Assembly (NCBI RefSeq): GCF_900636965.1
Contig: NZ_LR134331.1
Span: 434,001-498,000, forward strand
Reading direction: 5' to 3'
Origin: Lacticaseibacillus rhamnosus
GTDB taxonomy: Bacteria > Bacillota > Bacilli > Lactobacillales > Lactobacillaceae
DNA: 64,000 nt
Shown: one piece after another, positions 1 to 7,674 of the stretch
How the letters are laid out: the number at the start of each line of letters is the position of its first letter
Position numbering within the stretch: position 1 is the stretch's first letter
Made by a program: the position numbers and the translations under genes
Notes under the pieces: model-generated
Seen by the model: only the letters and a program-made list of their open reading frames with translations
The model's database searches: none
What the model was told of the DNA's origin: nothing

Positions 1-90
1 CATGGACAGGTCAGGCATACTGCTATCGACTGTGGTCGTTTCGACTTTTTCCTTGCTATCTACTGAAGGATTCATCGTATTTTTAGACAT
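1..90 (-). CDS. N-terminal fragment of an unidentified protein (cut by window edge)
   Basis: Only the first 30 codons are present, starting at the ATG complementary to 88-90 and running off the left edge. An AGAAAGG ribosome site lies just upstream. The visible residues are hydrophilic and rich in Ser, Thr and Asp, with no membrane segment yet. The gene begins 18 bp after the stop of the alpha-glucosidase gene and has the same orientation, so it is probably the next gene of that operon; a sugar transporter would be usual there, but that is inference from position only. Confidence 0.5.
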   Translation of the reverse strand, partial: MSKNTMNPSVDSKEKVETTTVDSSMPDLSM

Positions 91-108
91 ATTAGCTATA
101 CCTTTCTC

Positions 109-1784
109 TTAGTATTGATAAACTTTTGCTTCATATGGCCGAATGTTGTCTCCTTGATCATCAGCGTAATTAGAAATTAATATTTTCGCGTGACTTGGAA
201 GATCATAATGGCGAGTCAAGTTTTTGTTCGTGTAGTTTAGAATGACGACAAGTGTGGTATCAGCGTTTGTTCTTGTGAAAGCATAAATCTCCTCATCGTC
301 AGAATTTCCGGGGATTAATGCGTAGGTGCCGTCGGTGATGACTGGGAGTGTATGACGTAGCTTGATGAGCTTTTGATAATAATAAAACACTGAATTTGGA
401 TCACCCAATGCTTGTTGAACATTAATAGTTTTAAAGTTTGGGTTCATTTTTCCCAAGGACTGTGTTTCGAAAAGCCTGCATTTTCGTGATCACTCCATTG
501 CATCGGCGTCCGCGCATTATCGCGGCTATGCATCTTGATGTAATTCATCATGGTCGTTTTGTCGACAAGATGTTGCTCTTCAACGATTTGGTGATAAGAG
601 TTAAGTGAATCAATATCAACATAGTCTTCAATTTTGGAGAAGTATGCATTGGTCATGCCTATTTCTTCACCCTCATAGATATATGGGGTTCCTTGTTGCA
701 TGTGCAGCATGGTCGCAAGCATTTTAGCGCTGAGGACGCGGTTTTCTTCGGTGGTATCATCGCCAAATCGGGATACGACTCTTGGTTGATCGTGGTTATT
801 CCAATAAAGTGAATTCCATGCTTTTCCGGCTAAGGCTAATTGCCATTTGGTCAGATTGGCGCGAAGATCTTTTAACGAAGCCTTACGATCGGCCCAACGT
901 CCTAGGGCGGGGTTTGAATTGCCGTCCAAGCCCATATGTTCGAATTGAAAGACCATGTTTAGTTCTTTGTTGTCAAGGCTGGCATATTTTTCAGCCTCGT
1001 CAACTGTCACACTTGGGGTTTCGCCGACACTGATCAAATTGTGTTTGCTCAGCACTGTCTGATTCATTTCTCGCAAGAATTCGTGGACATGATGTCCGTT
1101 GGCAACTAAGGGTTCGGGATTAGCATATAATTCCTGTTTGCCTTTTTTACCATCAGGCAATCCCTCAGGCTTAGAAATATAATTGATAACGTCCATGCGA
1201 AATCCATCAACGCCCTTGTCTGCCCACCAGTTCATCATGTCGTAAACGGAATGTCGTACTGTAGGGTTTTCCCAATTTAGGTCTGGTTGTTCAGGGGCAA
1301 ACAAGTGTAAATAATACTGGTTTGACTGAGCGTCATATTTCCAAGCAGACCCGGTGAAGAATGATCCCCAGTTGTTTGGCGCTGTGCCATCTTTCCCATC
1401 TCGCCAGATGTAATAGTCTCTATACGGGTTATCTTTGCCTTTTCGTGATTCTTGGAACCAATGATGTTCGTTAGAGGTGTGATTAACCACTAAGTCCATC
1501 ATGATTTTAAGCCCAAGTGAATGTGCTTTTGCTAATAATTCGTCAAAGTCTTTCATCGTACCAAAAGTTGGGTTAATCGCCTGATAGTCCGAAATGTCGT
1601 ATCCATTATCGACTTGAGGTGACTTATAGATTGGACTTAGCCATAAAACATCTACACCTAATTTCTTAATGTAGTCCAATCGCTCAGTTATACCTCTTAA
1701 ATCTCCTACGCCATCGTTATTGCTATCTTGAAAACTAGCTGGGTAGATTTGATAAATGACCGCGTTTTTCCACCATTTTTCCAC
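109..1784 (-). pseudogene. Oligo-1,6-glucosidase / alpha-glucosidase (GH13), frameshifted
   Basis: GH13 alpha-glucosidase that would hydrolyse isomalto- or malto-oligosaccharides in the cytoplasm. The gene starts at a GTG (1782-1784) behind a TAGGAGG site. The first 446 codons carry the whole catalytic barrel: the nucleophile region GFRMDVIN, the acid/base SVGETPS and the transition-state site NNHDQPR. Reading then stops at PWEK-stop near 444-446. The next frame continues at once with KMNPNFKTINV and the C-terminal beta domain to 109. Adding a single A to the A5 run (about 446-450) would restore one ORF of about 560 residues, the normal family length. It is either a real inactivating deletion or a homopolymer sequencing error. 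A GCAAACGTTTGC operator lies upstream. Confidence 0.85.
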
Positions 1785-1994
1785 TGGTAAAATCCTCCTA
1801 ATAGCTCTTCATTGACATTGAAAACACAAATACATTGAACAAGATAAGGTTATCTGTGCACCATGAGATCCCTCGCTACCAAACCGGAGCAAGGATTGCA
1901 TGTGAGATGAACTAAATCCGATCGGCCTAAATGATAAGGGTTTAGACAGAGCAAAAGAGTCAATTCAATAATCAGTACTTGGTTTGAAAGTTAC

Positions 1995-2006
1995 GCAAAC
2001 GTTTGC
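1995..2006. promoter_or_regulatory. LacI/MalR-type operator palindrome (also cre-like)
   Basis: GCAAACGTTTGC is a perfect 12-bp palindrome with the central CG typical of LacI-family operators such as MalR. The longer 15-mer fits the cre consensus with one mismatch. It lies about 210 bp upstream of the alpha-glucosidase start and 190 bp upstream of the flavoprotein, so it could serve either gene; the glucosidase is the more natural target. Confidence 0.6.
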
Positions 2007-2062
2007 TTAAAATGAATGTAATCCCTTTCATTCTGAAAGTCAATGTTTTCCGGAGATTGTGA

Positions 2063-2090
2063 TTAACTTTATTTATGATACGAACATAAT
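2063..2090 (+). promoter_or_regulatory. Candidate promoter of the flavoprotein gene
   Basis: TTAACT (2063-2068) and CATAAT (2085-2090) are 16 bp apart and would start transcription about 95 nt before the TTG start codon. The match is moderate. The rest of the 410-bp gap from 1785 holds the palindrome at 1995 and no gene. Confidence 0.35.
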
Positions 2091-2140
2091 GTGGACTGCT
2101 GCCGGGGCGCAATAAAGAATTTTCTAGTTGAGTTAATTTG

Positions 2141-2189
2141 CCCTGTTTGTTACGCTGTTCACGTGAACAAGTACACATGACAGGGGGAG
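2141..2189 (+). promoter_or_regulatory. 5' UTR hairpin overlapping the ribosome site
   Basis: CCCTGT (2141-2146) can pair with ACAGGG (2180-2185), which is part of the ACAGGGGGAG ribosome site. The loop contains a perfect 12-bp palindrome GTTCACGTGAAC (2157-2168). The fold would hide the Shine-Dalgarno sequence of the gene starting at 2195. That it is regulatory is inference. Confidence 0.35.
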
Positions 2190-2194
2190 TTATT

Positions 2195-3718
2195 TTGAAA
2201 AAGTGGGTTAAGATATTGGGCTTTATCGCCTTTTTGAGTGTGATTCTGGTAGGTTGTAGCAGTCAGACAAGCTCAAAATCAAGTTCTTCAAGTTCAAAAA
2301 CTAACAAGTCAACGAGTAGTAAAGTTACAAGCGGTGCTTCTCAGCAAGGCTATTCGGATCCGAAAACTATGAAGAGCAAATATGATATTGTGATCGTCGG
2401 TGCTGGTGGAGCAGGAATGACAGCTGCTATTGAGGCAAAACAACAAGGTATGAACCCTGTAATTCTTGAAAAGATGCCGATCGCTGGCGGTAACACGTTA
2501 AAAGCTTCTAGTGGAATGAACGCTAGCCAGACTAAGGTCGAAGCGGCACAGGGAGTTAAGGACAGCAATGACCAATTTTATGAGGAAACCTTAAAGGGTG
2601 GCGGCGGAACCAACGATAAGGCGCTGCTTCGGTATTTTGTCGATAATTCTGCGGGTGCAATAGATTGGTTAGACTCAATCGGAATTAAGCTCGATAAGCT
2701 AACTATTTCCGGTGGTATGTCAGTCAAGCGAACCCACAGACCTCATGATGGGTCAGCAGTTGGCGGTTATCTTGTTGACGGTTTGGTTAAGGAAGTCAAA
2801 AAGGAAAACATTCCACTATTTGTAAATACTGATGTCACTAAGTTGAATGAAACGAATGGTAAGATTACTGGTGTTACTGCAAAAGTTAATCAAGACAAAA
2901 CTAAAAAAATCGTTGCTAAGGCCGTTATTGTCACAACTGGTGGTTTTGGTGCAAGTAAGCAATTAATTAAGAAGTATCGACCTGATTTGGCGCATTATGT
3001 CACAACCAATCAGGCGGGCGCTACTGGCGATGGTATTAAGATGATCGAAAAGGTTGGCGGGTATGCGATTGATATGAAGAAGATTCAGATTCACCCGACT
3101 GTAAATCAGAGTAAACATATCTTGATTGGTGAAGCTACCCGTGGTGAAGGTGGTATCTTGGTCAATCAAAGCGGCAAGCGGTTTTTCAATGAAATGAATA
3201 CACGTGACAAGGTATCAGCTGCAATCAACAAACAGAAAGGCAAATACGCTTGGGTAGTCATTGATTCCGGCGTTCGGCAACGATCAAGTGCGATTGATTT
3301 CTATATTAAGGACAAGCTTGATGTAGAGGGCAAGACACTCAATGATTTGGCTAAAAAGATGAAGGTTCCAGCTACTACGCTTCAGAAGACTGTAGCGACA
3401 TGGAACGATGCCGTTAATAACAAGAAGGATAGTGAATTTGGGCGGACAACTGGGATGGATCACGGTCTGACAACAGGTCCTTACTATGCATTTAAGATTG
3501 CGCCCGGTATTCATTACACAATGGGTGGCGTTAAGATTAATACAAAGACTGAGGTGTTAACCAAGAAACAGCAACCAATTCCTGGGTTATATGCTGCTGG
3601 CGAGGTGGCTGGTGGCCTTCATGGAAACAACCGAATCGGAGGAAATTCTGTGGCCGATATTGTTATCTTCGGTCGACAAGCAGGTACGCAAGCGACTGCT
3701 TTCGCGAAAGCTCAGTAA
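2195..3718 (+). CDS. Surface lipoprotein fumarate-reductase-like flavoprotein (FAD-binding)
   Basis: FAD-dependent reductase of the fumarate reductase / flavocytochrome c family, predicted to be anchored outside the membrane. I chose the TTG at 2195 because GGGGGAG ends 5 nt before it and it gives a classical lipoprotein signal (MKKWVKILGF, then lipobox LVGC). A Ser/Thr/Lys-rich linker follows, then the FAD motif VGAGGAGMTAAIEA. Fumarate-reductase signatures follow in order: RTHRPHDG, IHPTV, GEATRGEGG with the proton-donor type Arg, HYTMGGV, and the C-terminal FAD contact GNNRIGGNSVAD. There is no FMN-binding domain and no heme motif, so the electron donor must be another protein. Fumarate is the likely acceptor, but urocanate or related enoates are possible. 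It is a single gene with a terminator after it. Confidence 0.82.
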   Translation: MKKWVKILGFIAFLSVILVGCSSQTSSKSSSSSSKTNKSTSSKVTSGASQQGYSDPKTMKSKYDIVIVGAGGAGMTAAIEAKQQGMNPVILEKMPIAGGNTLKASSGMNASQTKVEAAQGVKDSNDQFYEETLKGGGGTNDKALLRYFVDNSAGAIDWLDSIGIKLDKLTISGGMSVKRTHRPHDGSAVGGYLVDGLVKEVKKENIPLFVNTDVTKLNETNGKITGVTAKVNQDKTKKIVAKAVIVTTGGFGASKQLIKKYRPDLAHYVTTNQAGATGDGIKMIEKVGGYAIDMKKIQIHPTVNQSKHILIGEATRGEGGILVNQSGKRFFNEMNTRDKVSAAINKQKGKYAWVVIDSGVRQRSSAIDFYIKDKLDVEGKTLNDLAKKMKVPATTLQKTVATWNDAVNNKKDSEFGRTTGMDHGLTTGPYYAFKIAPGIHYTMGGVKINTKTEVLTKKQQPIPGLYAAGEVAGGLHGNNRIGGNSVADIVIFGRQAGTQATAFAKAQ

Positions 3719-3786
3719 GATAAGTCGCGTACTTGAGAAAAGACAGTTGTCACCATGTTTTAAGTACTTCTATTCATTTGAATATT

Positions 3787-3832
3787 AAAAAAAACAGCCA
3801 TACCAATTTTGACACTGGTATGGCTGTTTTTT
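3787..3832. terminator. Bidirectional rho-independent terminator
   Basis: An A-rich arm, ACAGCCATACCA, a short loop, then TGGTATGGCTGT and a T run. The stem is perfect over about 12 bp with A and T tracts on both sides. It would serve both the flavoprotein gene and the convergent aldolase operon. Confidence 0.9.
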
Positions 3833-3883
3833 AAACCGGATTACGCAATAAATTTTTGTCTACATGGCAATCAGAATTACGTA

Positions 3884-4663
3884 CTAGTCACCGTTAACTG
3901 CCACTGCTTTACGGTTGTAAATGGGTGTTCCGTCTTCTAAATCTTCCAATGAGCCAATCTTGTTTCCCTTAGAGTAGTAACCGTCTAAAAGACCTAACTT
4001 TTGCATTAGGGTTTGTTTAAAGGCGATATCGGCATTCCATTCAACTGTATCTACAATTGCAAGTGCAGAATGAAGTGCGGTCAATCCATCCATATCTTTG
4101 CCACCAGTGGTAATGAGCACACCGTGGCTATTCAAAAGATACATATGCGGGATTGCTTTCTCACCAATCTTGGCAATGTTAGCGGAGACCAGTTCCGCTA
4201 ATGGTTCTGAACAGTTCGGTTCGAATGGAAGGGTTTCAATAAAGCCTACCTTTTGAGTTGCTTCGGTGATATTCGGCATGTTCAGGCCACTGGTTGCCCA
4301 AAACATAGCATTCTTAGCGTGTGAATGGAAAACGCATTTGATGTCGGGATTTGCGTCATAAACCGCTTCATGCATATTAATTTCGCGGGTCAAATTTCCT
4401 TCGCCAGCTATAATCTTACGGGTGTGAGGTTCAACAACCAAGATTTGTTCTGGAGCCAGATCGCCCAAATATGCCTCGGACATCATTGTCGGCGTCATGA
4501 TGATATATTCTTTTCCGGTATCTTCCGCACTCACTTTAAAAGAAATATTTCCGCCTGCAATATTTGTATCATCGCGTTCCATCACGATTTTTACAACTTT
4601 GGCAAGATCTTCGCGTTCATGTTCAAACATAATTCGACCCTTAGGTGCTTTAAACATAGTCAT
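3884..4663 (-). CDS. Class II aldolase/adducin-family sugar-phosphate aldolase
   Basis: Zinc-dependent aldolase or epimerase of the L-fuculose-1-phosphate aldolase / L-ribulose-5-phosphate 4-epimerase family, 259 residues. The Zn ligands are visible as FHSHAKN and a later His in LLNSHGVL; the substrate-phosphate region is near residues 37-45 (AGGNIS). It is the last gene of the galactitol-type PTS operon, 1 bp after the small membrane protein gene, and ends at a strong terminator. It probably cleaves the phosphorylated product of that PTS, but the substrate cannot be told from sequence. The ATG follows a GGGAG site. Confidence 0.8.
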   Translation of the reverse strand: MTMFKAPKGRIMFEHEREDLAKVVKIVMERDDTNIAGGNISFKVSAEDTGKEYIIMTPTMMSEAYLGDLAPEQILVVEPHTRKIIAGEGNLTREINMHEAVYDANPDIKCVFHSHAKNAMFWATSGLNMPNITEATQKVGFIETLPFEPNCSEPLAELVSANIAKIGEKAIPHMYLLNSHGVLITTGGKDMDGLTALHSALAIVDTVEWNADIAFKQTLMQKLGLLDGYYSKGNKIGSLEDLEDGTPIYNRKAVAVNGD

Positions 4664-4664
4664 T

Positions 4665-4925
4665 TTAATTACTCCCTTTTTTTAGATATGACTTTGACTT
4701 GATGACATGAGACTCGATCAGTTCACGTTTGATGATCGCTCTTTTCTTCTCGTTTTCTGAAAAGAGAGGACGATAACCCTTTTCCTTAATCAAAAGGCCA
4801 AGAATTATGACGAAAATATTTAACCAGTAAGTTTTTGAAGTTATTGCAAAGACAAAGATTCCAAAGGTGATAAAACTAGTGATTGTCCACGTAAGTCTTT
4901 GAATTCGTATCTTTTTATTAGCCAT
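4665..4925 (-). CDS. Small two-TM membrane protein of the PTS operon, unknown function
   Basis: 86 residues: a basic N terminus, two closely spaced hydrophobic segments (about 11-31 and 33-46), then a Lys/Glu-rich cytoplasmic tail. I do not recognise a family. It lies between EIIC (12-bp gap) and the aldolase (1-bp gap), so it is very likely translated as part of the operon. The ribosome site (GGATAGAAG) is weak. It may be an accessory of the EIIC or a leader for aldolase translation; both are guesses. Confidence 0.6.
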   Translation of the reverse strand: MANKKIRIQRLTWTITSFITFGIFVFAITSKTYWLNIFVIILGLLIKEKGYRPLFSENEKKRAIIKRELIESHVIKSKSYLKKGSN

Positions 4926-4937
4926 GATGTTTCGCTT

Positions 4938-6323
4938 CTATCCTTTTGTACTGGCCGTTGCTGTAGGCTGGTTAGTTTTATCGACATACTTTCTAGCCGG
5001 GTTTGGATTTTTCTTAAATGAACGATAGACAATCCAGAAGAGAGCCATCAGCAAAGCAAGTCCCAATAATGCCAGCCAGCTGCCTTTAAAGCCTTGAGCC
5101 ATCAGGAAACGCAGATCTGGTGCTTCAATTGAACTCCAGGAAACAGTTGATCCCTTAGGTACTGCAATAGCCTGAGTTGATTTTGCAAGTGCGGTGAATT
5201 CGTTAGCAAAGAAGGTACCACCGTACAGGAATAAAGGTTCGTAGATGATTCCCAGAACAACCATCCTTAACAGGTTTCCACCAGTTAATAACAGTCCGCC
5301 AACGCCTAAACAGTAGTTGATGACGCCTGCAAACGGCAGAATTGTATTTCCTGGTAGAACTGCGGCATACAAAATGCTAACTGGAATAAGGATGACCATT
5401 GTGACCCATAACTCAGTACTTTGACCCAAAATCGGCCAATCAAGTCCGATAACAAATTCTCGATTTTTGAAACGCTTTTTCATAAAGTTGCTCATTGTCG
5501 TTCCAAATGGTGTGAGAGAGTCCATAAAGAACTTTGCCATCACTGGGAAGATCGCCATAATTGCGCCGGTGGTAACAGCTAGATTTAGAGCCTTACCGAT
5601 TGAATATCTACCAGCTAGGGCGAGTACCAGACCGATGATGAATCCCATGACAACTGGTTCTGAAATAATGCCGATTTTCTTCTTGAGTGCCTTTGCATCC
5701 CAGCGGTGATTGAAGACTGGAATGTAATCCATTAATTTGTTAACCGGCGCCATTAACACGGCAGTGAAAGCTTCAATGTGGGTTGTTGTAACACCTGGAT
5801 AACCAAGCATTTCATGGATTTCTTCTGACCACATATCGCCAAGTTTTAACATAACGATGACTTGAATTGCACCAGCAGCGAATGCCCAGATATAACTATT
5901 AGTTGTTGAATAAACCATGTATCCGGTCAAAGCTACTCCCCAGATATTCCACATATCTGCGTTTATAACATTTGTTGTCTTTGTCAAAAGCATGATTAGG
6001 TTAACGCCAATTTCTACGGCAAAGAAGACGAAAGCTAGTGGCCACGCCCAAGTGATTGCAGCGGCACCGGTCCAGCCAAAGTCAACGGTAGGTAAATTGA
6101 TTCCGGTGTTTGTTGCCAAGGCTTTTGCAGCGGGACTGACTGCAGCAACTAAAGCGTTGATTGCCATTGTCATACCTACGAAACCAACACCGAGGTAAAG
6201 ACCGGAAAGTATAGCTTTAGAAGCTTTCATGCCAAACGCGAACCCTAAAATCATAATAAGGGCAGAAACAACGACTTGTGGTCCAGGAGAGAGAATCGCC
6301 TGAACAATTTCATTCCAATTCAT
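4938..6323 (-). CDS. gatC: PTS galactitol-family EIIC permease
   Basis: Membrane permease of the galactitol (Gat) PTS family, 461 residues with many hydrophobic segments. The N-terminal MNWNEIVQAILSPGPQVV and the TTNVINADMWNIW stretch are typical of EIIC-GAT. It moves and phosphorylates a hexitol or pentose-like substrate together with the EIIB and EIIA encoded just upstream. A good TGGAGGA site precedes the ATG. The family also includes carriers for D-arabitol and other polyols, so galactitol itself is not certain. Confidence 0.85.
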   Translation of the reverse strand: MNWNEIVQAILSPGPQVVVSALIMILGFAFGMKASKAILSGLYLGVGFVGMTMAINALVAAVSPAAKALATNTGINLPTVDFGWTGAAAITWAWPLAFVFFAVEIGVNLIMLLTKTTNVINADMWNIWGVALTGYMVYSTTNSYIWAFAAGAIQVIVMLKLGDMWSEEIHEMLGYPGVTTTHIEAFTAVLMAPVNKLMDYIPVFNHRWDAKALKKKIGIISEPVVMGFIIGLVLALAGRYSIGKALNLAVTTGAIMAIFPVMAKFFMDSLTPFGTTMSNFMKKRFKNREFVIGLDWPILGQSTELWVTMVILIPVSILYAAVLPGNTILPFAGVINYCLGVGGLLLTGGNLLRMVVLGIIYEPLFLYGGTFFANEFTALAKSTQAIAVPKGSTVSWSSIEAPDLRFLMAQGFKGSWLALLGLALLMALFWIVYRSFKKNPNPARKYVDKTNQPTATASTKG

Positions 6324-6349
6324 AATTCAGTCCTCCAAATTGATTACCC

Positions 6350-6679
6350 TCAGCTCTTTTGTGTTGCTGCTAAAACGGCTTCCTCAACTTTGGCATTCGC
6401 CTCATCTTCCCCCATACCGGTCAACCAAGGAACACCAACGATTTCGGTTACGTGATTTGCTTCAATGGTTTCGCGTAAATCATCGTCTGCAGGTGCAATG
6501 CCAACATAAACAATGATGTCAGGGTTAGAATCAATTCTTGACTTGGCCGTTTCAACAGGATGCGGTTCGGCGTGAGCTACGTTATCCAGGTCGTGATCTG
6601 CGAGAAATTCGTTGATTTTATTTGCAACTTGGGGACTTGTGGCAACCCCTGAACCGCAACATACAAGAATGGTTTTCAT
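6350..6679 (-). CDS. gatB: PTS galactitol-family EIIB
   Basis: Cytoplasmic phosphocarrier of 109 residues. The phospho-Cys loop is at the N terminus (ILVCCGSGVATS), with Cys8 the likely phosphorylated residue by analogy with GatB. It hands phosphate from EIIA to the sugar bound by EIIC. It sits between EIIA (12-bp gap) and EIIC (26-bp gap). Length is normal for the family. Confidence 0.88.
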   Translation of the reverse strand: MKTILVCCGSGVATSPQVANKINEFLADHDLDNVAHAEPHPVETAKSRIDSNPDIIVYVGIAPADDDLRETIEANHVTEIVGVPWLTGMGEDEANAKVEEAVLAATQKS

Positions 6680-6691
6680 GACAATTACCTC

Positions 6692-7165
6692 CTAGTGTGC
6701 ACTAACTTTAGAGAAATGATCGGACAATAGACTGTACATTTGTTCCGGTGTATTCGCTTTCAAAAAAGCGGAGACGAAAGTTGAATCTTTAAATGCGCTC
6801 ATCAACTGGGCAAGGAGGCCAACTTGCTGTGAAGGCTCTTTAATACCTAGAAATAAAAAGTTGCGAGTCGTCATTTGCTGCATATCGCCCATCTGTCGCC
6901 ACGGGATTTCGGAATTAGTTCTAACCACGTAAATGAATGGCTTTAAAACAAATTCGGGATCAACGTGTGGTAATGCAAGTTTTAACTTAGGAAAGATCAA
7001 ACCTGTTGGAAACTTGTTTTCTCTTAGTTGTAAACCCTGCTTATAATCGCTTCGGACGTATCCTTTTGAATGTGCGACTGAAGCTACAGACTCGAACAAT
7101 TCGTCTTCTGTAGAGGATTTGTTTTCTATATCGATTAACCCCTCATCAAACATGAATTCATACAA
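6692..7165 (-). CDS. gatA: PTS EIIA of the fructose/mannitol (EIIA-2) superfamily, galactitol type
   Basis: 157-residue phosphocarrier with the EIIA-2 active site LALPHVDPE; His67 is the likely phosphorylation site. It is the first gene of the leftward operon EIIA-EIIB-EIIC-small protein-aldolase. The start codon complementary to 7163-7165 follows AAAGGAGA. Upstream is a near-consensus promoter overlapped by a cre site, and a putative DeoR operator lies in the leader. Confidence 0.86.
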   Translation of the reverse strand: MYEFMFDEGLIDIENKSSTEDELFESVASVAHSKGYVRSDYKQGLQLRENKFPTGLIFPKLKLALPHVDPEFVLKPFIYVVRTNSEIPWRQMGDMQQMTTRNFLFLGIKEPSQQVGLLAQLMSAFKDSTFVSAFLKANTPEQMYSLLSDHFSKVSAH

Positions 7166-7182
7166 TTTCGGTTCTCCTTTCT

Positions 7183-7197
7183 AAATGTTCGACATTT
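7183..7197. promoter_or_regulatory. Candidate DeoR operator, PTS side
   Basis: Reads AAATGTCGAACATTT on the minus strand, an interrupted palindrome. It shares the 9-mer GTCGAACAT with a site at 7343-7357 near the regulator gene. It lies between the operon promoter and the EIIA ribosome site, a good position for repression. The assignment to the DeoR protein is inference. Confidence 0.45.
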
Positions 7198-7225
7198 AAA
7201 AATGTTTAACTTTGTTTCAATTCGT

Positions 7226-7254
7226 ATAGTAAGCGGTTTCCTTTTCTTTGTCAA
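7226..7254 (-). promoter_or_regulatory. Promoter of the gat-type operon with overlapping cre
   Basis: On the minus strand TTGACA (7249-7254) and TACTAT (7226-7231) are separated by exactly 17 bp. AGGAAACCGCTTACT (7228-7242), inside the spacer and -10, matches the cre consensus with one mismatch. This predicts CcpA repression of the operon. Confidence 0.8.
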
Positions 7255-7342
7255 CAAAAAACTTTTACTTTTTTCAAGCTAACTCTGACAATGCATTGAA
7301 ACTGATTCGGAAAACTGAAACATTCAATGACAAATGCCTTTT

Positions 7343-7357
7343 AAGTCGAACATACTT
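7343..7357. promoter_or_regulatory. Candidate DeoR operator, regulator side
   Basis: AAGTCGAACATACTT shares GTCGAACAT with the site at 7183-7197 and lies about 65 bp before the regulator start, which suggests autoregulation. It is half-palindromic only. Confidence 0.4.
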
Positions 7358-7419
7358 GAACAATAACCCGAATCAGGCTATTATATGGGCAACGGCTACC
7401 AGATTGGAGAATTTACGTA

Positions 7420-7674
7420 ATGATGAAGAAGCAACGTCAAAGTGCCATACTTGCACTTCTTAATGCTACTGAGGGTAAAACACTTACGACGACAGAAATT
7501 GCCAAGAAGATGAATGTTGCCTCAATGACAATTCGCCGTGATTTAAATGATATGGCTAAAGAAAAACTGATCACTAGAATTTATGGCGGGGCCTCGTTGG
7601 TTAATGAAAAAACCACGAAGGAAAAAACACAGGTTCAAAGAGAATCAAAGATTGAAATTGGACGAATAATCGGT
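7420..7674 (+). pseudogene. DeoR-family repressor, 5' part (gene split by IS)
   Basis: First 85 codons of a DeoR-family repressor. The winged helix-turn-helix is intact (LTTTEIAKKMNVASMTIRRDLNDM), followed by the ITRIYGGA motif typical of the family. The frame enters the insertion element after GRIIG and ends at 7713. Joining this piece to 8867-9364 with one copy of the 14-bp duplication gives an uninterrupted ORF of 250 residues, the standard DeoR length. The remaining stub keeps the DNA-binding domain but not the sugar-phosphate-sensing domain. It is divergent from the gat-type operon. Confidence 0.88.
7661..7674. repeat. Target-site duplication, left copy
   Basis: GACGAATAATCGGT directly left of the IS; an identical copy flanks the right end at 8853-8866. 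At 14 bp it is longer than the 2-3 bp usual for IS30 elements. Confidence 0.85.
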
